This document shows, piece after piece, positions 27,011 to 33,986 of a DNA stretch of 54,099 nucleotides. A program made the translations under genes and the position numbers. Location of the stretch: positions 1 through 54,099 of the forward strand of contig VGLO01000001.1 of the NCBI GenBank assembly GCA_016866675.1, given 5' to 3'. The notes beneath the pieces were generated by a model, which saw only the letters and a list, made by a program, of their open reading frames with translations, searched no databases and was not told the origin of the DNA. Positions within the stretch are counted from its first letter, which is position 1. Each line of letters begins with the position of its first letter. The stretch comes from Candidatus Staskawiczbacteria bacterium (lineage in GTDB: Bacteria; Patescibacteriota; Minisyncoccia; Minisyncoccales; Staskawiczbacteraceae).

Positions 27011-27877
27011 CTATACCGGCAAGACTGGGCGTAATTTTTTTCTGTATTTTAATATACAATTATTGCAACAGATAACTTTTTTTGATGGCCTCATTGAGTC
27101 ATCATTATAAAAGTCTTCTGACTTTTTATTGCAGTATCTGCACTTTCCTACTATTTCCCTTTTTACATTTTCAACAACAGAAGTCAACATTCTGTTATCA
27201 AAAACAAACAAACTTCCCTTAAAATGTTTCCCAGGAAATTTTTTAATATAGGTATGTATTCCGTCTTTTAGTTGATATAGGTTTTTAAAACCCCTGTCTT
27301 TTAGTAAGACAGTTGCCTTTTCGCATCTAATTCCACCTGTACATACTGCCACCACCTTCTTGTCCTTTAAATTATCTAATTTTCTTAACTTGGCAGGTAA
27401 ATCTCTAAATTTTCTCAAATTTGGATTAACAGTATTTTCAAAATAACCAGCATCAATTTCAAAATCATTTCTTAAATCAAGTACCACAAAATCTTCCTTT
27501 TTTTCATACATTTTATCAAGCTGTGTAGCAGTAACCACTGGAGCTGTATCCCTCTTAATATTTAAAGAGCCGACTCCTAATGTAACTACCTCTTCTCTTA
27601 CTTTTACTTTTAATTTGCCGAATGCATTGCCATTTCCTTTACTCTCCTTGAAAACAACATCTTTAAAAACTTTTTGCTCACGCAATTTTTTAATGTATAA
27701 TTTAACATTTTTAGTAGTCCCCTCAAGGGTTGCATTAACCCCCTCTTTAGCAATAAGCATTCTGCCTGTTAAACCAAAAGACTCAGCAATTTTTCTTTGT
27801 TTTATTTTAAAAGAATCCGGATTTTTTATCGGAGTAAATTTATAAAATAGTATAATGTTGTACTTATTACCTTTCAT
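27011..27877 (-). CDS. trhO: tRNA uridine(34) hydroxylase, rhodanese family (TrhO/YceA)
   Basis: The 288-residue protein has an N-terminal acylphosphatase-like domain (FYKFTPIKNPDSFK, EGVNATLEGT) and a rhodanese domain with DLRNDFEIDAGYF. The active Cys179 is in VAVCTGGIRCEKATVLL. A Cys-rich C-terminal tail (CRYCNKK..CCNNC) could bind metal. TrhO makes 5-hydroxyuridine at tRNA wobble positions. ATG 27877 is the start; a longer frame reaches into tRNA-Ala and is false. The gene follows tRNA-Ala by about 20 bases. Confidence 0.92.
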   Translation of the reverse strand: MKGNKYNIILFYKFTPIKNPDSFKIKQRKIAESFGLTGRMLIAKEGVNATLEGTTKNVKLYIKKLREQKVFKDVVFKESKGNGNAFGKLKVKVREEVVTLGVGSLNIKRDTAPVVTATQLDKMYEKKEDFVVLDLRNDFEIDAGYFENTVNPNLRKFRDLPAKLRKLDNLKDKKVVAVCTGGIRCEKATVLLKDRGFKNLYQLKDGIHTYIKKFPGKHFKGSLFVFDNRMLTSVVENVKREIVGKCRYCNKKSEDFYNDDSMRPSKKVICCNNCILKYRKKLRPVLPV

Positions 27878-27895
27878 ATTTGGTCTAAAAAAAAG

Positions 27896-27972
27896 TGGTG
27901 GACCTGACTGGACTCGAACCAGCAACCTCCTCATTGCAAATGAGGCGCTCTAGCCAATTGAGCTACAGGCCC
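27896..27972 (-). tRNA. tRNA-Ala (TGC), CCA encoded
   Basis: Acceptor GGGCCTG/CAGGTCC, D-arm GCTC/GAGC, anticodon stem CCTCA/TGAGG with loop TTTGCAA (anticodon TGC), T-loop TTCGAGT, discriminator A and encoded CCA. It is upstream of trhO on the same strand, not in an rRNA spacer. Confidence 0.96.
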
Positions 27973-28015
27973 ATATGTTTGATATTATATCAAACTTTAT
28001 TTAATTTCCAATACC

Positions 28016-28477
28016 TCATACTACTTTTAATATTTTGATTTTTACCTTTTTTCCCTTAACTTCGTAGCCAAATTCCTCGTCAACTTTCCTTCCTATTAAT
28101 TTTCCTCCTAATGGCGACTGGTAAGAAATTTTGTTTTTTAAAATATCTGCTTCAGTTGGACCAACAAGACTATAAACTTCTTCCTTTCCATCAAATAAAA
28201 TTTTGACTTCAGAACCAACCTGTATGACTCCCCCTTCTTTTTTCTCAACAACAATAGCATCGTTAATAGCATTTTCTAACTGCTCAATTCTTCCAAGCAA
28301 ATAAGACTTTGCATTTCTTGCATCATGATAGGCTGCGTTTTCTTTTAAGTCACCAAAAGCGGCCGCTTCAGCTATTAGCTTTACAATTCTTCTCATTTCT
28401 GTGGTTTTTAAATCCTTTAACTCGTCTTTTAACTTTTTTAGTCCGTCTTTAGTAAAATATTGTACCATTGAAGTCAT
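28016..28477 (-). CDS. greA: Transcript cleavage factor GreA
   Basis: This 153-residue protein rescues backtracked RNA polymerase by stimulating RNA cleavage. The N-terminal coiled coil (about 5-75) has the basic tip region and LKENAAYHDARNAKS, and the C-terminal domain has PLGGKLIGRKVDEEFGYEV. The start may be ATG 28477 or ATG 28468 (MVQYFTKDGL). A GC-rich leader of about 130 bases (28490-28620) with two hairpins precedes it on the minus strand, unlike the AT-rich leaders elsewhere. Confidence 0.95.
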   Translation of the reverse strand: MTSMVQYFTKDGLKKLKDELKDLKTTEMRRIVKLIAEAAAFGDLKENAAYHDARNAKSYLLGRIEQLENAINDAIVVEKKEGGVIQVGSEVKILFDGKEEVYSLVGPTEADILKNKISYQSPLGGKLIGRKVDEEFGYEVKGKKVKIKILKVV

Positions 28478-28660
28478 GGAGGCAGGTCGCTCGCCCTTAC
28501 CGCCCTCGCCCTACTAAGGCTAGCTCTACGGTTCTGGTCTCGCTCTTTCAAAACCCTCTGTTTTGAATTATTTCCTACACGGGGAAACCGAATTTTCCCC
28601 GACCCCCCCTCCAGTTGTATTAATTTTAAGTAATCGTACAGTTATACTATCAAAATTCTT
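28478..28660 (-). promoter_or_regulatory. GC-rich leader of greA
   Basis: On the minus strand CGGGGAAAATTCGGTTTCCCCG and TTCAAAACAGAGGGTTTTGAA form hairpins ahead of a purine- and GC-rich stretch running to CTGCCTCC at the ATG. No known riboswitch signature is recognised. Confidence 0.4.
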
Positions 28661-28669
28661 AAAAATTTC

Positions 28670-28706
28670 AAGTAAAAGAAAAGTCACTCACGAGCGTAAG
28701 TGACTC
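28670..28706 (-). terminator. Intrinsic terminator at the end of the 16S transcript
   Basis: AGTCACTTACGCTCGTGAGTGACT (28705-28682) followed on the minus strand by TTTTCTTTT. Confidence 0.8.
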
Positions 28707-29175
28707 AAGAAAAATGCCAGATAACTAAGGTGTCCGGTTGCCCATGAAGCTGGCCGTCACCATTCGGCCGAGGAGGTAGCAACCGTCGGTTTCAACCAAA
28801 GTTATCTGGCAATATTTTAGTGAAAAGCTGAGCAGTCAATCACCGTTCCAGACGAGACAACGAGTCTCAGTCAACAACTGACTGCTCAGCAAAAGAGCAA
28901 AGTGCTAGACAGCTAGCAGATGTCAATGCGGATTTTTGAACCCAGCGCAGTTCTGACCTACGCAGTCAAAACCTTGATTCAAAAATATACAATGACGGCT
29001 TGTGGCTCCCCATTTGACCCAACAAGCCAAACCTGTTAACTGTCTAGCGAACTAGACAATCAATGAATTCCACGCAACCCGCCGAGGTTATAAGAATTCA
29101 TCAACTGTCCAGAAAATTACTTACTAATTTTAGTAAACAATTTACTAGACAGTCTCATTAACCAAATTAATTTAA
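28707..29175 (-). ncRNA. Chain of six or seven large hairpins downstream of 16S rRNA
   Basis: Stems in plus coordinates: 28715-28726/28800-28811 (12 bp), 28827-28838/28879-28890 (12 bp), 28932-28940/28978-28986 (9 bp), 28997-29003/29022-29028 (7 bp), 29041-29047/29052-29058 (7 bp), 29063-29070/29094-29101 (8 bp) and an imperfect one at 29104-29154. The first two are followed on the minus strand by short T-runs. No coding sequence is apparent. It may be a long 3' trailer with tandem terminators or a separate structured RNA. Confidence 0.6.
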
Positions 29176-29203
29176 ATTAGTTTCTTTAAGTTGCTTCGAA
29201 TAG
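29176..29203 (-). other. 16S processing stem, 3' arm
   Basis: Complementary to 30853-30880 over 27 bases, with only G-U wobbles as exceptions. Confidence 0.85.
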
Positions 29204-29360
29204 TTGGTTTTTTTGTCGAAACCAGCAAAAACGCATATCTATTGAAAGAGATTATTAATTCTTCGCAAAAGCTTCGACCGGCTTGCGCCAGGCGCCTTAG
29301 CGAAAAATATTTCTCTCGCAATATAGTCAACGCTCAATATCTTGGTAAAACCAAAATATT

Positions 29361-29374
29361 TAAAAAAATGATCC
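29361..29374 (-). other. 16S rRNA 3' tail without anti-Shine-Dalgarno
   Basis: On the minus strand helix 45 (GTAGCGGAAGCTGC) is intact and followed by CGTGGATCA, then TTTTTTTA. The usual GGATCACCTCCTTTCT is absent, and no CCTCC occurs before the processing stem at 29203. Confidence 0.85.
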
Positions 29375-30829
29375 ACGAGCAGCTTCCGCTACCCGTGCCT
29401 TGTTACGACTTAGTCCCTCTCATTGAGCCTACCTTGATCCCACTTGCGTGGAGCTTCGGGTATTCCCAACTCGCTTGACTTGACGGGCGGTGAGTACAAG
29501 ACTCAGGAACGTATTCATCGCCACGTAGCTGATTGGCGATTACTAGCAATTCCAACTTCATGAGGGCGAGTTTCAGCCCTCAATCCGAACTGGGACCGGC
29601 TTTGGTGGGATTATCCTCCGTCTTGCGACTTCAGTACCCATTGTACCGGCCATTGTACCACGTGTGCAGCCCTAGGCATCAAGGGCCATGCTGATTTGGC
29701 GTCATCCTCGCCTTCCTCCCAATTATCTCGGGCAGTCCCCTGTGACATATAAAACACAGGGCAAGGGTTGCGTTCGTTACCCGAATTAACGGTACGTCTC
29801 AAGACACGAACTGACGACAACCATGCAGCACCTGCCCAACTGTCTTGCGAAGTTCTACTTTCATAGAATTGTCAGTTGGGTTTCTAGCCTAGGTAAGGTT
29901 CTCCGGTTGTTGTCGAATTAAGCCACATGGTCCACTGCTTGTGTGAGTCCCCGTCTATTCCTTTGAGTTTTAAACTTGCGTTCGTACTTCCCAGGCGGAT
30001 AACTTAACGCGTTAGCTTCGCCACTGGCAGGGTCGACACTGCCAATAGCCAGTTATCATCGTTTACGGCGTGGACTACAAGGGTATCTAATCCTTTTTGC
30101 TCCCCACGCTTTCGTCCCTCAGTGTCAGGGTCGCCCCAGCTAACTGCCTTCGCTTTTGGTATTCCCGATGAGATCAACGGATTTCACCCCTACTCCATCG
30201 GTTCTGTTAGCCTCTAACGCCCTCTTAGTCTGGCAGTATTCAAAACAGCTCAAAGGTTAAGCCGATGAGGTTTAATCTTGAACTTACCAAACCACCTACG
30301 GACCCTTTACGCCCAATAAATCCGGGTAACGCTTGGGGTCTCTGTATTACCGCTACTGCTGGCACAGAGTTAGTAACCCCTTATTCATCTGGTACTCTCA
30401 ATAATTTGCTCCCAAATAAAAGAAGTTTACACCCCTAAGGGCTTCATCCTTCACGTAACGTCGCTCCATCAGACTTTCGTCCATTGTGGAAGATTCTCGA
30501 CTGCAGCCTCCCGTAGGAGTGTGAGCCGTGTCGCAGTCTCACTCTTGGGGGTCGCGCTCTCACGCCCCCTACCCGTCATTGCCTTGGTGGGCCATTACCC
30601 CGCCAACAAGCTGATAGGCCGCGGACCATTCATAAAGCGGCTTGCGCCTTTACTCTTGCGAGACTATGGGAAATTACCCCGTCTTTCGACGAGCTGTGCC
30701 CCACTTTACGGTATGTATCCACGTGTTACTAAGCCGTTCGCCGGTGCCCTTGCGGGCCCCTTGACTTGCATGCCGGTATCCACGTTACCAGCGTTCACCC
30801 TGAGCTAGGATCAAACTCTCAAAATTTCA
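29365..30829 (-). rRNA. rrs: 16S ribosomal RNA
   Basis: About 1.46 kb. The 5' end is GAGAGTTTGATCCTAGCTCA near 30829; the 3' end is CGTAACAAGGCACGGGTAGC and GTGGATCA near 29369. The universal blocks read on the plus strand (ACCTGCGGATTTATTGGGCG-like 530 region complement, GGACTACAAGGGTATCTAAT, TTGACGGGCGGTGAGTACAAG) are all present. No intron is seen. It has its own promoter, processing stem and terminator, separate from 23S-5S. The exact mature 3' end is uncertain because the anti-SD tail is missing. Confidence 0.96.
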
Positions 30830-30852
30830 TGCCAGTTAGAGTACTGGCAGAC

Positions 30853-30880
30853 TTATTCGAAACAACTTAAAAAAACTAAT
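30853..30880 (-). other. 16S processing stem, 5' arm
   Basis: Pairs with 29176-29203 to close the pre-16S RNA. Confidence 0.85.
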
Positions 30881-30974
30881 ATCCCCAACATTGGGATGGT
30901 TGTGTACCAAGTTGGGATTCAGAATAAGTTTTTAATGTTCGTTTTCAACGGACCAACCTTTGGTACGCCAAGTG

Positions 30975-31019
30975 AAAAAAACACCCGCGAAGACCTACAA
31001 ACTTTGTAAACCTTCGCGG
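30975..31019 (-). promoter_or_regulatory. Terminator-like hairpin in the 16S leader
   Basis: CCGCGAAG (31019-31012) pairs with CTTCGCGG (30992-30985) and is followed on the minus strand by GTGTTTTTTT. It lies between the promoter and 16S. Confidence 0.65.
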
Positions 31020-31090
31020 ATATTTTTAAAACAATATATTTTAAAAATGTTTGCCTTTTATTTTGTTTAATTGTATTACTCTCCTCTCCC

Positions 31091-31118
31091 ATTCTATTCT
31101 AAATAATCTGAATGTCAA
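31091..31118 (-). promoter_or_regulatory. Promoter of 16S rRNA
   Basis: On the minus strand TTGACA (31118-31113), a 16-base spacer, TAGAAT (31096-31091), just downstream of tRNA-Thr. Confidence 0.85.
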
Positions 31119-31130
31119 TAGCCTAATCCT

Positions 31131-31205
31131 TGGAGCCAGCTAAGGGATTCGAACCCCCGACCTACTGTTTACAAAACAGTTGCTCTACCGCTGAGCTAAG
31201 CTGGC
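31131..31205 (-). tRNA. tRNA-Thr (TGT), CCA encoded
   Basis: Acceptor GCCAGCT/AGCTGGC, D-arm GCTC/GAGC, anticodon stem ACTGT/ACAGT with loop TTTGTAA (anticodon TGT), T-loop TTCGAAT, discriminator T, encoded CCA. Confidence 0.96.
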
Positions 31206-31327
31206 AAAATATAATTTTTAAAGACAATCAGTTTAGCGAAGCTGTAGAGGAACTCTACCGATCGCTGATGTTCATTAATTTTTGTAAAAATTAATGAAGG
31301 CGACATAAGCTGGCAAAATATAATTTT
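31197..31327. repeat. 22-bp direct repeats flanking a short insertion at the tRNA-Thr 5' end
   Basis: TAAGCTGGCAAAATATAATTTT occurs at 31197-31218 (including nine bases of tRNA-Thr) and again at 31306-31327. Between them lie two hairpins (GTAGAGGAACTCTAC and a TTCATTAATTTTTG..AAATTAATGA stem). Confidence 0.7.
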
Positions 31328-31363
31328 AAATATACGGCGTGTGATACAAGTTAAAAATATGCC

Positions 31364-31684
31364 CTACTTTTTTCTTTTTTTCTTACTGTCTAATTGCTGG
31401 GCATTTTTTCTTATTCCATGAAGCAAACCATCAATTTTAGTTTCAGTTTTTAAAATCCAAATCTTTGCTTTAGAAAGTATCTTGTGTAAAAAAATCTGCT
31501 TTTCAAAAAAATCAAAGTGAATGTCCTTAATTCTTTTTTCTAATTTTTTAAGAGTCTTTGGTTTTTTAAAACCATGATGACCATTTTTGGGTAAGTTAAC
31601 CAAAACCGGTATTTTTTTATAAAGTAGAAATAGTAAAACTCCAGAAGAAACTATAAAAATTATTAAAGAAATAAGTTGTATCAT
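31364..31684 (-). CDS. Single-TM small protein of unknown function (106 aa)
   Basis: An N-terminal membrane segment (about 3-22, LISLIIFIVSSGVLLFLLYK) is followed by a strongly basic cytoplasmic region (KNGHHGFKKPKTLKKLEKRI) and a Lys-rich end. No family recognised. The ATG overlaps the stop of tsf (ATGA), so it is translationally coupled to the translation-factor operon rpmE, rpsB, tsf. That context alone suggests a housekeeping role. Confidence 0.75.
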   Translation of the reverse strand: MIQLISLIIFIVSSGVLLFLLYKKIPVLVNLPKNGHHGFKKPKTLKKLEKRIKDIHFDFFEKQIFLHKILSKAKIWILKTETKIDGLLHGIRKNAQQLDSKKKRKK

Positions 31685-32265
31685 ATTTCAAATCTTGAAA
31701 ATCTCTTAACTTCTATATTTTCTCCAATTTTTGAAATAGCTTCTTCAATTAAATTATTAATAGTTTTTGAGTCGTCTTTTACCCAAGGTTGATTTAATAA
31801 AGAAATTGATTCTTTGTATTTATTTATTTTTCCCTCAAGAATTTGCTTTAATATATCTTCTGGTTTTCCTGAATCTTTTAACTGCTCTTCGTATATTTTT
31901 GTTTCACCATCAACAATTTCAGCAGGGATTTCTGAATCTTTTACATACAAAGGCTTCATTGCTACAATTTGCAAACAAATCTCATGAGCTAACTTTTTAA
32001 AGTCAGGCGACTTTGCAACAAAGTCAGTTTCACATCTTATGTCAAGCAAAACACCTGCTTTTGAATTGGGGTGAATATATGTTTCAATAATACCCTGACT
32101 TGCCTGTCTGGAAGTCTTTTTTCCAGCAATGTTTTTACCCCAAGTTTTTAGAATTTCTTTTGCTTTCTCTAAATCACCTTGGGCTTGTTCTAAAGCCTTT
32201 TTTATCTCATTTGGAGATGCTCCTGTTTCTTCTCGAAGTTTTTTTATATCTTCAATATTTACCAC
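31681..32265 (-). CDS. tsf: Elongation factor Ts
   Basis: The 194-residue nucleotide-exchange factor of EF-Tu is a short form like those of thermophiles. It has the N-terminal UBA-like IKKLREETGASPNEIKKALE (about 5-24), then the core with VLLDIRCETDFVAKSPDFKKL and LLNQPWVKDDSKTINNLI. The start is GTG 32265. Upstream of it lies a tandem AGGATTTA/CACCCTA repeat tract (32266-32330) that separates it from rpsB. It is followed directly by a small coupled membrane-protein gene. Confidence 0.95.
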   Translation of the reverse strand: MVNIEDIKKLREETGASPNEIKKALEQAQGDLEKAKEILKTWGKNIAGKKTSRQASQGIIETYIHPNSKAGVLLDIRCETDFVAKSPDFKKLAHEICLQIVAMKPLYVKDSEIPAEIVDGETKIYEEQLKDSGKPEDILKQILEGKINKYKESISLLNQPWVKDDSKTINNLIEEAISKIGENIEVKRFSRFEI

Positions 32266-32335
32266 CGTAGGATTTAGGATTTAAGATTTAGGATTTAGGG
32301 AATTTACTACACCCTACACCCTATCTCCTACACCC
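32266..32335. repeat. Low-complexity tandem repeat between rpsB and tsf
   Basis: Four imperfect copies of AGGATTTA are followed by copies of ACACCCTA/ATCTCCTA. No gene here. Confidence 0.7.
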
Positions 32336-33017
32336 TTGAATTTAAAATTGTTTCTTTGACACTCTCTAAAACATATTCGATTGACGAGATTGCGTCATCG
32401 TTTGCAGGAATAATGTAATCAGCAATATCTGGATTAATATTAGTATCTACAACTCCAATAATCTTAATCCCCTTCTTCTTTGCTTCTTTTGCTGCTGTTA
32501 AATCCTTTTTTAAATCTAAAATAAATATTGCATCAGGCAATTTTCTCAATCTTTTTATACCTTCAAACTTAATCTTAAGCGTTTCTAATTCTTTGTCAAA
32601 ATTTAATCTTTCTTTTTTTGTATATTTTTCCAAAGCATTCCTTGCTTTTTTGTCTTCTAAGTCTAGGAAATAGTCAATTCTTTTCGTTAAAGTTTCAAAA
32701 TTTGTCAAAGTCCCTCCAAGCCATCTTTCAACAACATATGGCATATTACAATCTTGAGCTGTTTTTTTAACTGATTCTTTTGCTTGAATTTTTGTTCCTA
32801 CAAATAAAATTGTTTTGTTTTCTTTAACTAAGCTCGCAATAAATTTTAAAGAAGACTCAAATTCCTTAATAGACTTTTCCAAATCAATTAAATGAACATT
32901 GTTTTTAACGCCAGATACAAAAGGCTTCATTTTAGGATGAAGCTTTGAAACAGTGTGGCCAAAGTTAACTCCAGCCTTTATCATTTCTTCAATATTTAGT
33001 TTGACGTCGTTACTCAT
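32328..33017 (-). CDS. rpsB: Ribosomal protein S2
   Basis: The 229-residue small-subunit protein has MIKAGVNFGHTVSKLHPKM, IDLEKSIKEFESSL, ILFVGTKIQAKESVKK, VERWLGGTLTNFETL and VDTNINPDIADYIIPANDDA, all diagnostic of bacterial uS2. It lies in the usual rpsB-tsf order. The ATG follows AAATATAATT directly, with no SD. Confidence 0.97.
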   Translation of the reverse strand: MSNDVKLNIEEMIKAGVNFGHTVSKLHPKMKPFVSGVKNNVHLIDLEKSIKEFESSLKFIASLVKENKTILFVGTKIQAKESVKKTAQDCNMPYVVERWLGGTLTNFETLTKRIDYFLDLEDKKARNALEKYTKKERLNFDKELETLKIKFEGIKRLRKLPDAIFILDLKKDLTAAKEAKKKGIKIIGVVDTNINPDIADYIIPANDDAISSIEYVLESVKETILNSRV

Positions 33018-33042
33018 AATTATATTTAAAACTTAAATGATA

Positions 33043-33294
33043 CTATTTTGATTTTCTCTCTCTAGTTTTCTTTTCTTTTTTTGGCTCATCAGACTTTTTT
33101 GCCAATTTATCTTTAAATTTCTGAACTCTTCCCACCTTGTCTAATACCTTTTCCTTTCCAGTATAAAAAGGATGACATTTTGAGCAAATTTCAGTTTCAA
33201 TGAATTCTTTTGTAGAGCCAGTAAAAAACGTGTTGCCACAGGCACACTTAACAGATGCTTTCGCAAAGTATTTAGGATGGATATCTGTTTTCAT
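33043..33294 (-). CDS. rpmE: Ribosomal protein L31 (zinc-type)
   Basis: The 83-residue protein matches bL31 with Cys-pair type features: SVKCACGNTFFTGST and EICSKCHPFYTGKEK give the Cys residues of a zinc site. It ends in a charged extension (KKSDEPKKEKKTRERKSK) longer than in typical L31 (about 70 residues). It is upstream of rpsB-tsf on the same strand. Confidence 0.95.
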   Translation of the reverse strand: MKTDIHPKYFAKASVKCACGNTFFTGSTKEFIETEICSKCHPFYTGKEKVLDKVGRVQKFKDKLAKKSDEPKKEKKTRERKSK

Positions 33295-33345
33295 AAGATG
33301 TATGTTAGCAAACTTTTAAAATAATATCAATACCTCTTAGCCTTA

Positions 33346-33382
33346 TATTAAAAAAGACGGCTATTTTTCATAACCGCCTATT
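33346..33382 (-). terminator. Terminator of the 33385-33919 gene pair
   Basis: On the minus strand GGCGGTTAT pairs with ATAGCCGTC and is followed by TTTTTT. Confidence 0.75.
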
Positions 33383-33384
33383 AA

Positions 33385-33579
33385 TTATCCCTCGTTTCCA
33401 GCTATTAATTTTGGTTTCCATGGAAGATTTGGTTTCCAAAGCCTCCAATCGCGAAACCGAGGGTGATTATTCCTAATTTCCCTATATCGTTCAACTACTT
33501 CCTTGTCATCCTCGCCTTTTATAATAACCTTTGAATTCTTACCACCATCATCGGTATAGCAAAGTTCGTAATAAGTCAT
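33385..33579 (-). CDS. Small orphan protein with SD (64 aa)
   Basis: No family recognised. The sequence starts TYYELCYTDDGGKNSKVII and ends in a Trp/Pro-rich stretch (FRDWRLWKPNLPWKPK). SD GGGAGG lies 5 bases before the ATG. It overlaps the 3' end of the 33548-33919 gene in another frame and shares its terminator, so the two form a compact unit. It resembles the plus-strand small-gene set in signals and size. Confidence 0.65.
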   Translation of the reverse strand: MTYYELCYTDDGGKNSKVIIKGEDDKEVVERYREIRNNHPRFRDWRLWKPNLPWKPKLIAGNEG

Positions 33580-33919
33580 TACTACCTCCCTTACATTCCT
33601 TGACGATATACAAGAGAGTCATCAGATCGCTGATACGTTCGTCGCTCAACAACAATACCGTTGATTTTTTTTCAACAGTATAATATTGTTCAGACCAACG
33701 ACGTTGCACTGCCTCTATCTTAATGCGCTTTAGTTGCTCTTCCTGCTGATGTTCGTGCTTGAGAAATCGCCTCCAAGCTTCAAGACGATTGACTTTGCGA
33801 CTATACTTAGAAAGTCGCTTAAAGAATGATTCAAACTTAAAACGCAACATAAGCATCTTCCCTAACCTCTTTTTTATTATATTTTCCCTCCTGCTGTTTT
33901 TCAAGATTTTCTTGGCCAT
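33548..33919 (-). CDS. Small basic orphan protein with SD (123 aa)
   Basis: No family recognised. The first 70 residues are very basic and helical (KKILKNSRRENIIKKRLGKM, KRLSKYSRKVNRLEAWRRFL), which fits RNA binding or ribosome contact, by inference only. SD AAGGAGG is 5 bases before the ATG. It is divergent from prfA, whose start codon lies only 68 bases away, and its coding region occupies the DNA where the missing domain 1 of RF1 would otherwise be. Confidence 0.7.
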   Translation of the reverse strand: MAKKILKNSRRENIIKKRLGKMLMLRFKFESFFKRLSKYSRKVNRLEAWRRFLKHEHQQEEQLKRIKIEAVQRRWSEQYYTVEKKSTVLLLSDERISDLMTLLYIVKECKGGSNDLLRTLLYR

Positions 33920-33971
33920 CTCAACCTCCTTATTTTGCTATCAAGGTACTGTTTTAAAAACTAAATTCTTA

Positions 33972-33986
33972 TGGTATATTACTACA
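33972..33986 (+). promoter_or_regulatory. Extended -10 placing a leaderless start at prfA
   Basis: TGGTATATT (hexamer 33975-33980) ends 6 bases before ATG 33987, so transcription should begin at the start codon. Confidence 0.65.

Noticed and set aside
27878..27934. N-terminal extension of TrhO
   Set aside because: It lies over tRNA-Ala; ATG 27877 gives the family start.
28707..29175. Integron attC sites or a CRISPR array in the hairpin chain after 16S
   Set aside because: The stems are all different in sequence, no direct repeat with constant spacing exists, attC core boxes are not seen, and no integrase or cas gene is present.
29191..30808. Open frames in both directions across 16S
   Set aside because: They overlap conserved rRNA sequence and have no independent signals.
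33759..33986. Upstream extension of RF1 as its N-terminal domain
   Set aside because: The translated stretch does not resemble RF1 domain 1 and is antisense to an SD-bearing gene.
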